From the NCBI GenBank assembly GCA_039654915.1, contig CM077593.1, positions 41,076,501 to 41,140,500 of the forward strand: DNA of 64,000 bases. The letters run 5' to 3'. This document shows, one piece after another, positions 1 to 10,300 of this stretch (position 1 is its first letter; each line of letters starts with the position of its first letter). Origin of the DNA: Aquilaria yunnanensis (Eukaryota; Streptophyta; Magnoliopsida; Malvales; Thymelaeaceae). Both the position numbers and the translations under genes were made by a program. Under the pieces are notes generated by a model, which was given only the letters and a program-made list of their open reading frames with translations, was not told where the DNA came from and did not search any database.

Positions 1-574
1 CGGAGGCATTTTTCCGGCATGTTTCTAGAGAAAAGAGAGGGCTAGAACTTTGGAGTCTTCTTTAGGCCCCCCTTTTTCTCAGGAGCCTTTCCTGCTATAA
101 ATAGAGGAAAATAGGCCCCTCTGATTGTGACACGTGTATGGACAGATGCCATCCGTACCTCTAAGCAGAAAAAGGGGCCAGCCACGTGCAGGCTTTCTCG
201 GGCAGTGATTTGTCGAGAATCGTGTCTCAGTGTGCCAGAGCACGGACTACAGTGGCCTGTCAGAATGCTTGAGGTCAATCGTCTGGTGCGTACAGGCGAA
301 CATGTCAGAGGCTCCTTTGCTCCCGCATCGCTCCGCTGAAGTCCCTTCGGCCGACGTTACTTTTTAGTAGGACGAACAGGGACCTCTTCCCGGGGTGATA
401 CCGTTTCTCTGGGATTACCCACTCTTCCGAAGTGGGTTCATTCGTCTTCCGAGGGAGAGGCGATATGGCAAATTTCCGAGGTCGGTGCGATGGGGCTTCC
501 GAGGTCACATATGTCAGGTGTGTGGCCTCCTCCCCCGAAAATCAGTAGTCAGGGCGATGGCACTTCGGCCATCA
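1..574 (-). repeat. 3' LTR of Tat-1 (partial)
   Basis: It aligns base for base with 6314-6888 with roughly 18 to 20 mismatches and one small indel, about 3 percent, so the element is fairly young. It ends at the shared ...CATCA (574). The left 310 or so bases lie outside the window. Confidence 0.85.
96..136 (-). promoter_or_regulatory. LTR promoter elements of Tat-1: TATA-like box and G-box
   Basis: A TATA-like stretch lies at 96-104 and a palindromic G-box CACGTG at 131-136, about 30 bases upstream when read on the minus strand. The same pair is at 6409-6416 and 6444-6449 in the other LTR. Tat-2's LTRs have the same arrangement. G-boxes bind bZIP and bHLH factors in plants; activity here is inferred. 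Confidence 0.45.
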
Positions 575-590
575 CATCCCTCCTTCGGGA
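575..590 (-). other. Polypurine tract of Tat-1
   Basis: Directly inside the 3' LTR, the minus strand reads as a purine-rich stretch (GAAGGAGGGATG at its end), the expected primer site for plus-strand DNA synthesis. Tat-2 has the matching tract at 15389-15404. Confidence 0.6.
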
Positions 591-815
591 AGCTGAAGTG
601 TGACTTCAGCTTGTGGCCTTTCCGAGAGCACTTTCAGAGGATTCAGCTTATATCATTTGCAAGGAAGGTACTTCGCCATTTTAAGGGCGTAGTCTGCTCA
701 GGCGGATGTCGCATAGCTGTCTTTTGGTGTGATTCGAGATTTCCAATCTTGTCTTTCCAGTCTCGGATCAGTGGACTGTGATGCCTTAGAAAATATGCCC
801 TAGTTTTTCGTGATA

Positions 816-943
816 GTCGACACGTGGCAAGCGCCGATTGGTATGGCGCGTCTTTTTGCGTGGGAGGAGTAATTATGGTGACTTTTCGCTCCCACGTAGT
901 AGTTATGATGCCTTTTCAATTGCCCTTCCCTGCTCTATATAAG
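816..943 (+). promoter_or_regulatory. Plus-strand promoter of the Tat-1 aORF
   Basis: A G-box in GTCGACACGTGG (816-827), an inverted CCAAT box (GATTGG, 836-841) and a TATA box (TATATAAG, 936-943) lie in this order upstream of the aORF. Tat-2 has the same order at 15756-15903 with similar flanking sequence. This suggests the aORF has its own promoter, independent of the minus-strand LTR promoter. Confidence 0.55.
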
Positions 944-1024
944 CCTTTCCTGTGTGACTTCTTATTTGTTTTTTCCTTGCTCTTGCCTTTGCTCTCATTT
1001 TTTCTTGCCTTTTCCATCTCTCTC

Positions 1025-1140
1025 AGCGACGGTCTATACGGCAGAGCGATTTCCGGTGATTATTAACGACGGCTTTTCTTTTAGCAACGGTCTGCACGGC
1101 GGAGCGATTTCCAGTGATTTTTTACGACAGCCTCCAGGAA
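1025..1140 (+). repeat. 58-bp tandem duplication in aORF leader
   Basis: Two copies of a unit starting AGCGACGGTCT / AGCAACGGTCT begin at 1025 and 1083, period 58. Tat-2 has only one comparable unit near 15987-16045. It lies between the TATA box and the first preserved splice acceptor. Confidence 0.55.
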
Positions 1141-1252
1141 TCCTGATTTCGGCAAGGCTTTTCGTGAGTTCCTTCCTTTGACTTCTGCCAACTTCTCAGT
1201 TTTTTGGCTAACCATTTTTGGACTCATACTGATGCTTTTCCCCTTTTTCAGA

Positions 1253-2947
1253 GATGGCTGACGATTCTGCCAACTACTACAAGAGTCTCTTCCTTGGTCA
1301 GGTAGAGAAGGGAGAATAGGCAAAGAAAAGTGGCTCCAAAAGACGTAAGTCTACTGGGAGCAGACCGTCTTCGGCCAAGAAGTCCAAGAAGAGAGCCCTT
1401 ACTCCACCTTTGGAAGATGTGGTGGAGGTCGATGAAGTTATTGGTGCCTCCACCAAGGCTGCTATCTCAACTGATGTGATAACCAGTTCCACCGACACGG
1501 CTGCAACCTTCGCCACGGTTGATGTCATTCCGATATCTACCAAGGTTGCTACCCCCTCCAAAGTAGCTGCAACATCTTCTGAGGCTGTTGGTGCTGCAGC
1601 TGAGGTGCCCGTCGGAGTAGTCACCCATTTCACTCCGTCGAGTCCTACCTCATCGGTGGAGCTTTTAGGCTCTTTGCCTAAGAGTCCTACTGCTAAAAGG
1701 CTGGGGAGGCGCCGCAAGGATAAGGGCAAGTATGCTCCGGCTTTTTTGGAGGAGACAACCGGGGTTGCGTCAGGTTTACGTCGAATCCTCTTTTGGCACT
1801 TGCTCCCTTATAACTTGTGTTTTCGAGGAGCTCTTTCTGACTTACGCCCCTCCGTTTTACAGAGGACCAAGCAGCCCCAGTATGGATAACTGATCATGCC
1901 CGAAGAAGGGCCCTTCGGGACTTCCTTCTCCCAAAGGATAAAGTTCCGAGGGAGCCGTTTTGGTCCTTCACGGAGGACATGAACTTGTTCTCCGGGGATT
2001 TCCAAGAGATGGCTCCCCAGATGGCGAGGGGTATTCTCACTGAGGCTTCTTCTAAGGCGGTTGCCGAGGAGTGCGCTTCTGGAGACATTCTTGCCGCTAG
2101 AGTCTATGAGCGCGCCGCTCAGGTGATCCTTTTGGCCTCCTCTCCCTTGCCCAAAGTGTTCTGTCTTCCCTTATGCTACTTTTACTGAGGATTTTCTCCT
2201 TCTTCTTTGCAGCTTTTGGGGTATAGTGAGCACCTCCGAATTTGGGCGGCGGAGCAGTCTTCTGCCCGAGCTCGGGCTGAAAGTGAACTGGAGAAGGCCA
2301 GGCTTTTTCGTGTTAACTCGGACATAGCAAATGTCGAGTTAATGCGCATAGCCAGGGAGAAGGTATCTTTGCTCCGGGATGAGTTCTTGATAGGCCAATC
2401 AGACCTTTTAAAGGACTTTTCTTGTAAAATGCACGACCTTGGCGAAGAGGCTGTGCGTTTGACTTCGGCCAATGAGACCCTTCGGAAGGAGAAAGAAAAG
2501 GAAGCTGTCCTTCTGAAGAGAACTCTTGCCGAAAAAGCGGTTCTTCAAGCCCGGGTTTCTTTTCTTAGGAGGAGTGCGGCAAAAAGGAGGAATGCGAAGG
2601 GACTGGTGTGGAGGATAGCCAATCTAAAGGAGGAGGTCCTGGGTCTCGAGAAAAAGGTTGTTGTTCTTGAGAATGAGGCGGACTTGCTGGACGTAGAACG
2701 AGACAAAGCAGCCCAAATGTCGAAGGTGTCCTTTTAGGACTGTTTTTGTCTAGCTCGCCATCAATTTCTGCAACGATATCCGGACCTCGAGACCTCCTTT
2801 CTTTCGGCCATGGATATTCCCGCGGGTCCTCGATGGGCTTGGTCGAAAGCTGATCACCTCAACCTGCCACCTGTTCCTCTTCTTGCGCCGAGGGCGACGG
2901 CTAAAGACACGGGAGCGGGAACTTCTCGCGTCGCCGGGGATCCTTAG
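1253..2947 (+). pseudogene. Tat-1 aORF: spliced coiled-coil protein, antisense to the element, broken
   Basis: This is the extra ORF of Tat-like elements, coded against gag-pol. By comparison with Tat-2 the exons are 1253-1773, 1863-2122 and 2213-2947; introns start GT and end AG (1774-1862, 2123-2212). The middle exon carries a conserved block (REPFWSFTEDMNL and the following GILTEAS region) and has 86 whole codons plus a split codon, as in Tat-2. The last exon is rich in Lys, Glu, Leu and Arg with heptad-like spacing, so a coiled coil is likely, and ends in a conserved PRWAWSKADHLNLP motif. Exon 1, which in Tat-2 holds the Transposase_28-like domain, is missing. In-frame stops at 1317-1319 and 2735-2737 break it. 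Its function is unknown; the family label does not imply transposase activity. Confidence 0.7.
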
Positions 2948-3393
2948 ATATTCTAGGGTTTTTTGTACCCTTCTTGTATCAAAGACTTTCTTTAATGGAT
3001 TCCTCCTTATTTCTTCACTTTGAGCCATTTTTTGTTTTTCCAGTTGCCCTGGCCACTTTCGGCTAGGGGAGTTTCGGGGCACCACTCCCTGGCCTTTTTG
3101 CTGGCCGACGTCATTTTTTCGGCTATCAAAGACTTTTCAGGCGAACACTTAGATTGCCTTTGATGGATGTCATGCCGCCCTTCTCTTTAGAGAAGGAAAA
3201 CGTAGCCTTTGAGTATGCGTGCTTTAGCCTTGTTCGGCGAGTAACCTGTGCAGGAGAAAAGAGAAATTTCTCTAAGTACAAAAAATTCTAAGTACGGAAT
3301 GAAATTCTAAATGTAGAATTCTGCAATTTTCTCCCTTTGATGCTGCTGAGCTGATAATGCTTTCTTTCGGACCTCGCCCTTAATCAAGCGAGG
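2948..3393. other. aORF 3' flank, no gene seen
   Basis: This non-coding stretch follows the aORF stop. It is T-rich and probably holds the 3' end signals of the plus-strand transcript. I see no gag-pol remnant in it. Confidence 0.4.
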
Positions 3394-4210
3394 TTGTTTT
3401 GGTGGGCAAAGTTCTCCCCTGAGATAGTCCTCGGGGGTCTGTCTTGGCCCATTCGGAGATTAAGATCTCCTTTTGGCGTTCAGCGCACTTTTGCGCCTAT
3501 GGCCACCTTTTACGAAGAAAACATTTCTCCAGAGCACGTTTATGCTTTAGGGAGTGGCTCGATTTTTGTTCCCCATTTCGAAGCTACTTCTTTCTTGGCC
3601 GTGCCTTCTTCCCGAACTTATTCTCTTTTGGGTGGTCAATTTCAGCTGTTAAACCAACCGGGAAGCGAGGTCTTTTTCCTTAGCGGCCGAAGTTCTCCTC
3701 TGAGGTAATTCTCGAGATTCGGCATTTGGCCTTTCGGAGAACAAGGTCTACTTTTGGTGTTTGGAGGAATTTTGCACCCATGGTCGCCTTTTTCGGAGAA
3801 GACACCTCTCCTGAGCTCGTTTATGCTTCGAGGAACGGCTCGAGTTTGGTGGCCGAAGTTCTCCCCTGAGATAGTCCTCGGGGGTCTGTCTTCGGCCTTT
3901 CGGAGATCGAGATATCTTTTTTGGCGTTCGGCGCAATTTTGCGCTAACGGCCACCTTTTACGGAGAAAACACTTCTCCTGGGTTTATTCATGCTTCAGGG
4001 AATAACTCAGGTTTAGTTCTTCCCAAGCTCATTCTTCCTTCCTGAGCTCGTTCATGCTCCGGGGAATGGCTCGAGTTTGGTGGCCGAAGTTCTCCCCTGA
4101 GATAGTCCTCGGGGGTCTGTCTTCGGCCTCTCGGAGATCGAGATCTCTTTTTTGGCGTTCGGCGCAATTTTGCGCTAACGGCCACCTTTTATGGAGAAAA
4201 CACTTTTCCT
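3394..4210. repeat. Tandem repeat tract in Tat-1 (four imperfect units)
   Basis: A unit marked by GTTCTCCCCTGAGATAGTCC recurs with GTTCTC at 3411, 3692, 3858 and 4089, so spacing varies (281, 166, 231). Sub-blocks such as TTTTGCGCTAACGGCCACC, TCCTGAGCTCGTT and GGCTCGAGTTTGGTGGCC recur in order; the last two units are nearly identical at their starts. Tat and Ogre elements are known for tandem repeats in the hypervariable region between pol and the 3' LTR, and this tract occupies a comparable place. Confidence 0.75.
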
Positions 4211-5571
4211 GGACAGTCGCTCTTTACTTGATAGCTGTATTGCTCCAAGTAGGCACTGGTCTTTGCAGGCGAGTATTTTTTGTGGTTTTTTGGGAAGTTT
4301 GTCTAATTATTCCCACAAGGAATTCCCTTGACCATTCTGGACCTTCTCCCCTTGTGCCCAATTCTATTCGGGGGCTCCACTTGCTTGTTGCTTTAGAACT
4401 GAGCTGGTGGATCGGAATGTCATTTCTCTCCAGGGCCAATGGCAGACTTTTTGGCCTCCTTCGTCTAAAGACTGAAGCCATTATGCTACCGGCAATAATA
4501 TGCCATCTTTGTGCGTCATGTTCCTTTAGGCAGGCTTTTGTATATCTTTTGCTTGCTTAATCAGTAGGGGTTCTGCGCCTTGTCTCGCGAAACGAAGTAC
4601 TTTTACTGCTTTCTCATAGCATTATACTTCAGGTGTTGCTGACAGTGGGCCGTTTTTGCCCCCCCCCCCCTTCTTCTTCTCTCTCTTTTTTTTGTAAAGG
4701 GCTGAGGGCGATCTCTCGGTGTTACTCATTCTGACGGGAGTCTTTCGGGCATTCTATTCTGAAGGCAGTTTTTTAGGTGCTGGTGCATTTTTGGCCATTT
4801 TCGCCCATTTTAGACACATTTTGTTCACACCTCTTTTTTGCGCGCTGTTCTGCACCTCTTTCTGCCGATGCCTTTCTATAATGGGTCTGGGCTTCCCTAC
4901 CGATGTCCTTCCTCCTCAATCAAGGAAGACTATCTGGAACATTTTCTGTACTTTCCGCCATTTCACGAAGATTTTTTCAGGCTTGCTGGGAGATGCCACT
5001 TTTCGGGGCATTTTTTGTGTTCATTACCACTTCGTGAGGGAGAAGCATTTTTGTGGGGTTCTTCCTTTGTCCTATATTTTCATTCCTAGCAAGTGCCGAA
5101 CTTGGGTGGTCCAACACTTTGTTAACCGAATATGGTAACTCAGGTGACTTCCCTATCCTCGGGCCTCCGAGGTGCCGCTCCCGCACCGCAGTGTTTTTTG
5201 CGCCTGGCATTTCTTCGGCTGGGGGCTCCTTCTTTTAGATTTCACCTATATTTGGTCCTCGTTGGATTTTCATTTTTTCTGGTTCTGGGATTTTCGGTAA
5301 TAGTCTGCTAGTGGTTTGGGGTTATATATTGCTCCTGTAGACTTGTGCGCGATGCAGTATCATTGGAGTTCGGCGCGCTTGCGCGTTTACTCTATTCCTT
5401 CTGACGACGCGCGATGGTGACTCCTCTTTGGATGGTGGTGGTGTGTCCATTGGAGTAGGATCATAACCTTTTGCCTGCTTAACATCAATGCGTAAGCGTC
5501 TTTTCAGAGTGGCGGGCTTGGTTTTGCTGTCTGAGGAACAACAACCTTTCTTTGGCCCGGACTCTTCTGAC
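4211..5571. other. Non-coding GC-rich interior of Tat-1
   Basis: This occupies the slot where gag-pol would lie in a full element. I find no RT, integrase, protease or gag motif on either strand. It includes a C run (about 4660-4672) followed by a CT-rich stretch. The ORFs here are short and without recognisable domains. Confidence 0.5.
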
Positions 5572-5595
5572 GGGGGGGGGGGGGGGGGGGGGGGG
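5572..5595 (+). repeat. Run of 24 consecutive G
   Basis: An uninterrupted G homopolymer of 24 bases is read directly from the sequence. Runs of this length can form G-quadruplexes, stall polymerases and are prone to length errors in sequencing. Confidence 0.9.
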
Positions 5596-5983
5596 TCTGG
5601 ACGGCACCGAATCTATCTTTCCCCTCCATCATGTTTCGAAGGAAAGCACGTCCTTTGGGTATTCATCCACTACTCTTTGTTTCCCCCTGAGCCCTTGGGT
5701 CACCCCTACTCCCGTCGTCAAAAGGATTGAGAGAGGAGACTTCGGCTTGATATTTGCACATGGACATCTTTGGCCTATCGGCTGCTGTATTTCGACCACG
5801 GTGACGCGTGGGAATTTATGCAGGAAAGCCACGGCGATGTTCGGGGGATTATCATCCCCTGGATGGGAAATCCTTGTACTTTAATCGTTCAACCGCCGGG
5901 CGAGTCTCCGGTGCGGAGGGGGGGCCTCAGGGAACCTTTTGTCCTTAGCACGCTGAGTTTTTGACCACGGCTGCCTGAAAAAG

Positions 5984-6001
5984 TTCCCACAGACGGCGCC
6001 A
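5984..6001 (-). other. Primer binding site of Tat-1
   Basis: The minus strand reads TGGCGCCGTCTGTGGGAA two bases inside the 5' LTR. Tat-2 has the identical 18 bases at the same place (27898-27915). The first nine match the TGGCGCCGT start of tRNA-Asp-type PBSs used by several plant gypsy elements; the exact tRNA cannot be confirmed here. Confidence 0.8.
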
Positions 6002-6003
6002 TG

Positions 6004-6888
6004 TGATGGCGTGGCGTTCGCCATCATTTGTGTTTCCGCCGTGGTCTATGGTTGAATGTCACGCGTGGCCGTCCGGTGATGGATGGCAGTGGCCGAAGAA
6101 GGTTCCCGGTGCTGGAGAGAGCCTGAGAAAGGGGACGCCCCCAGGTGGTCCAGCCTGAAAAACAAAGAAAACAGGGGTTAGGAGGTCCCTGGATGGTTTT
6201 CCGGGGAGGAGCCTCCGACGCCCAAGTCAGTGCTTTTAAATGACGAAGGGTAACCACAAAGTAGATTTGCCGGGAGGGTTTCTCTGGTATGCACGGAAGG
6301 GAAAGAATCTCGCCGGAGGCGTTTTTCCGGCATGTTTCTAGAGAAAAGAGAGGGCAAGAACTTTGGAGTCTTCTTTAGGCTCCCCTTTTTCTCAGGAGCC
6401 TTTCCTGCTATAAATAAAGGAAAATAGGCCCCTCTGATTGTGACACGTGTATGGACAGATGCCATCCGTACCTCTAAGCAGAAAAAGGGGCCAGCCGCGT
6501 GCAGGCTTTCTCTGGCAGTGATTTGTCGAGAATCGTGTCTCAGAGTGCCAGAGCACGGACTACAGTGGCCTGTCAGAATGCTTGAGGTCAATCGTCTGGT
6601 GCGTACAGGCGAACATGTCAGAGGCTCCTTTGCGTCCCGCATCGCTCCGCCGAAGTCCCTTCGGCCGACGTTACTGTTTAGTGGGACGAACAGGGACCTC
6701 TTCCCGGGGTGATACCGTCTCTCCGGGATTACCCACTCTTCCGAAGTGGGTTCATTCGTCTTCCGAGGGAGAGGCGATATGGCAAATTTCCGAGGTCGGT
6801 GCGATGGGGCTTCCGAGGTCACATATGTCAGGTGTGTGGCCTCCTTCCCCAAAAATTAGTAGTCAGGGCGATGGCACTTCGGACATCA
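6004..6888 (-). repeat. 5' LTR of Tat-1 (885 bp)
   Basis: It begins TGATGGCG and ends GGACATCA on the plus strand, so it is TG...CA on either strand. 6314-6888 matches 1-574. It carries the LTR promoter pair at 6409-6449. The PBS is two bases from its internal end. Confidence 0.85.
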
Positions 6889-6893
6889 CTGAG

Positions 6894-8234
6894 TAACCTT
6901 GAAGAGGTACAAGAGAAAAAAAAGAGTGATAGTGTTTTTCGATAACTAGTTCAAAAGGTTAGGACATAATTGATGAGGATTAGATTAAAGATGGCTTAAG
7001 CCGAGAATTTTGGCCCCACTTATTGCATGCCATAGTAATCAGACTTCTTTAAAATTTTTGCTACTTTTCACTTGATTTCAATTCAGAGGGCTTATAAACT
7101 CAGAGACCAAGCTTTTCTTTGAGAATATGCTTCTATGAATGATTTTATGTGTGTATAATTCAGTACAACTGAGTTTGTGAAGTAGGCAAAGGAACAAATG
7201 CCTTATGAGCATCAGTGGTTAATCAATTCACCTATGATTGTTCTAGAAGCTTTTGTGTTTGCATAATTTGTGTTTTGCTTGTGTGTTTGACTTGCTCTGT
7301 GTACAAAATCAATGTTTCCTTACTAAGCTTCTATGAAACTTACCCCTTATGTGTTTTTCCTACAAACAAAGAGTCTAAACAGTAGTGCTATCTTGTGCTA
7401 GTGTATGTGTGGTTTGGTTGCTTGTACAAGTACCTTTGTTATGGTTACTCATAGTTTAGCTTGTGAATTATGTAGCTTATTTTTGGAAAAAGTCACCTAA
7501 GGCAACCAAGGAGGAAGCATATATAGAAGGCCAACACCCAGAGCCATGTGAGCCTTTGGAAATGTTTCTGTTATTCTAGTATTTTGGGGCAGTCACCCTT
7601 GCGCATAGATCTTGTGTTAGGGCTCTGATGTAGAGGACTTAGGTGTATTTTGTAAATGTCTTTTTTTTTTTCCAGTTATTGTAAAAGTTTTGGCTTCCAC
7701 TTCATTTTACATAAACGAGAACAATGTAAATGTTATGAGGACTTATGTGGCACCATTGAGCAAATTCATTATGTTATTGCTTTGGTGACTTGTTCTAGGT
7801 TTCATATAGTATTAGAGACTTAAAGAACCATTTTCTACCAAAAACAGATTATGTCATTGTATTTTAGTGTCAAAAGCAGTGTTCTGCAGAAAACTTATGA
7901 ACCTAGTCAAATTTATTGTTGATTTTCTTATCCTATCATTATTTGCCAAAATTGCTTTCATAGGTGAACTACTTATAAGAATCAAAACTTGCATGCAAAG
8001 TTTCAATTTTTGCAAAGCACCTCTTGAGGTTTTAGTCTTTACAATTGTTTGGTTTTCAAGTGTTCTATTATCAGTCCTCTATGTCCCCCTGCCCAAGGTT
8101 GTAATATTACCTATTGCCCTAGGTTCATGGTCAAAATGTTTTCTAAATGGGCATAGGGCCAAAGTTTTACTCTCTCTTAGGTTAATAAAGTGTAACTTGG
8201 CCAAAGCTATCATAATACTATTTTAGTTAAAAGG
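6894..8234. other. Unassigned AT-rich DNA between Tat-1 and element H
   Basis: I recognise no LTR pair, domain or terminal repeat here. The longest reading frame (7867-8226, plus) is rich in Leu, Ile, Val and Phe, has no upstream support and looks like chance. The stretch begins right of Tat-1's target duplication and ends where the RNase H remnant of element H breaks off. Confidence 0.4.
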
Positions 8235-9260
8235 ATGTGACACCTTTGGCCATAAGTAATGTTGCTAATTCTCCAATGCTCTCACCAAGGCATACATCTT
8301 GTCATAAATTGGATAGTTCAATGTTGCTCCACTCAACTTTTTGCTCAAGTATGCAATAAGCCTCCTTTATGGCATCAAAGTAGCCCTTATGCCAATACTT
8401 GATGCATTACATTCTATCTCAAAATGCTTTAGAAAAATTAGTTAATGCTAAAATAGGTGCATTGCATGCCTTTTCCCTTAACATCATAAAAACTTCATTT
8501 TAAGCCTTCTCCCATTTAAAACCAACACTTTTCTTAACTATCTTAGCACGTGGTGTTGTAATAGTAGAAAATTCCTTCAGAAACCTTTGATAAAAGTAAG
8601 CTAACTCATGAAAAAATCTTACATCAGAAATAGATGCAGGAATTGCCCATTCTTGGATGGCCCTTACCTTTTCCTTTCCGTGTTGAAAACTCACAACACA
8701 TTCAAGGGCATGATTAGTGCAAAAAGAACACTTTTTCAAATTGGCATATAGTTTTTGTGCTCTTAATGTCTTTAACACTAGCCTAAGATGCTTCATATGA
8801 TCTTTTAAGCATTTGCTATAAATCAAAATTTGATCAAAGTACACAATAACAAGTTTGCCTATGAAATCATGTAGAACATAGTTCATCAAGCTCATGAAAA
8901 TGGTAGGTGTATTAGTCAATTTAAAAGGCACCAATCATTCAAACCAAATTTACATTTAAAGGCAGTTTTCCATTCATCCTTTTCCCTTATGAAAATTTGA
9001 TATTACCCATTTTTTAAATTAACTTTAGAAAAGATGCTAGAACCATGCAGCTCATCACGTATATCATCAAATCTAGGGATAAGGTGGTGATACTTTACAG
9101 TGATTTTATTAAAAGACACACAATCCATGTGCATCCTCCATGATCCATCTTCTTTAGGCACCAAAAGAGCAAGAACAACACATGGACTCATGCTCTCTTT
9201 CACATTGCCCTTTGCCAACAAAGCTTCAACTTGCCTTTGAATTTCCTTAGTCTCTTTAAG
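8235..9260 (-). pseudogene. Element H: RT and partial RNase H remnant
   Basis: Translated on the minus strand, 9221-9003 gives the N-terminal RT region (LLVPKEDGSWRMHMD, then FNKITVKYHHLIPRFDDI), and 8934-8500 gives the palm region (VPFKLTNTP, then VYFDQILIYSK) and the RT/RNase H connection (YFYQRFLKEFS). In the catalytic motif, normally Y/F-x-D-D, the second Asp is Gln, so the RT would be dead. RNase H-like sequence continues past stops to about 8235 (WEKA, then LALTNFSKAF), then stops. Integrase is absent. The family is Ty3/gypsy; a chromovirus relative is likely but not resolved. Confidence 0.8.
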
Positions 9261-9739
9261 ATTGCTCCTACATGTCGGTCTATTTGGTATTGGAGTGCCT
9301 AGAGTAAGATCAATTTAGTACTCAATCCTTTTCATAGGTGGCATTCAATTGGGCTTTTCAAGAAACACATCCTCAAATTCTTGCAATAAAAACACACCAA
9401 TAGTAGGAAGATTTTTAGTCAAGTCATTGGAAGTAGGAAAACAGTCTTTAAAAAGAAAAATGAGCATTAGGCTTTATGCTATTATGGCTTTCCTCACATC
9501 ACTCATTTTTTTTAAATGAAACCTCATTTTTGTTAAGTGAAACTTTTTTCTTCTATCTCATTTCCTCTCAAAATCTTCCAACGAGATTTCTCTACACACA
9601 ACTTCCGTTTCTGATCCACTATTCTTACTTCTCTTTATTTTTATCTCAACTTTCCCCTCTTCATATTCTTTGGACCTTCCCTCAGATTTCCTCTCACTTG
9701 TTCTTCCTCCAGCTTCTCCATACATCCTTTTTTTATCCT

Positions 9740-10300
9740 CTAAGGCTTGTTGTGGCTTAAGAGGTGCAAGAGAAATGGTCCTTTCCTTAAACACAAAAGA
9801 GTAACAACATGTGTCACTCTTTTTTCAAATTTCCAAGGCCTACCTAAAGGAATGTGACTTGCTTGCATGGGAACAATATTACAAAATACCTCATCTTTAT
9901 ATCTCCCAAGCTTAAAAGACATTAAAACTTGCCTTATCATATTGATTTCATCCTCATTGTTGAGCCATTGTAAACAGTATGGACTTGGATTCTTAAACGT
10001 TAGAAGTTGCAATTTCTCAACCATAGTAGCACTAGAAACATTAATTCAACTTCCACCATCCATGATCAAAATAGCTACCTTGCCCGTGACTAGACACCTT
10101 GTATAGAAGATTGTTTCTCTTTGATCTGCTTCTTCCTTCATTTGCAAGTTCAAAGCTATTTTTGTCACAAGTACCTTTATTTGTTCAAAAGACTCTACAT
10201 CATTACATTTTTCCAATTTTAACATTTCTTCATAATTGAACTTAGCCTCCTCATCATCCATCTTAATCTCCCATTTGTCATTCAACATCATGGCCTTTTT
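9740..10300 (-). pseudogene. Element H: protease region remnant
   Basis: Minus-strand frames 10291-10046 and 10024-9740 carry the region around the retroviral-type aspartic protease. The first ends with CLVTGKVAILIMDGGS, the usual D-S/T-G-S-type active-site context, here DGGS. The second has the downstream part with QWLNNEDE and PMQASHIPLGRPWKFEKRVTH, typical of plant Ty3/gypsy polyproteins. A frame break separates them. The protease would cut the Gag-Pol polyprotein in the virus-like particle; this copy is non-functional. The stretch 9261-9739 between this block and RT is low-quality linker with no domain I recognise. Confidence 0.7.

Larger units (their letters stand above)
1..6893 (-). mobile_element. 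Tat-1: non-autonomous Tat-like Ty3/gypsy element, cut by window edge
   Basis: The first 574 bases are repeated at 6314-6888, giving two direct LTR copies around about 5.4 kb. A PBS at 5984-6001 and a purine tract at 575-590 (both read on the minus strand) set the orientation: the 5' LTR is on the right and the 3' LTR on the left. The interior holds a plus-strand aORF pseudogene (1253-2947), tandem repeats (3394-4210) and GC-rich DNA of unknown content, with no recognisable gag, protease, RT, RNase H or integrase. It therefore looks like a non-autonomous derivative that would depend on a relative such as Tat-2. The right target duplication should be CTGAG (6889-6893); the left one lies outside the window. 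Confidence 0.8.

Noticed and set aside
7867..8226. 119-codon hydrophobic reading frame as a membrane protein gene
   Set aside because: No domain, no promoter signs, AT-rich surroundings, next to element debris. Most likely chance.
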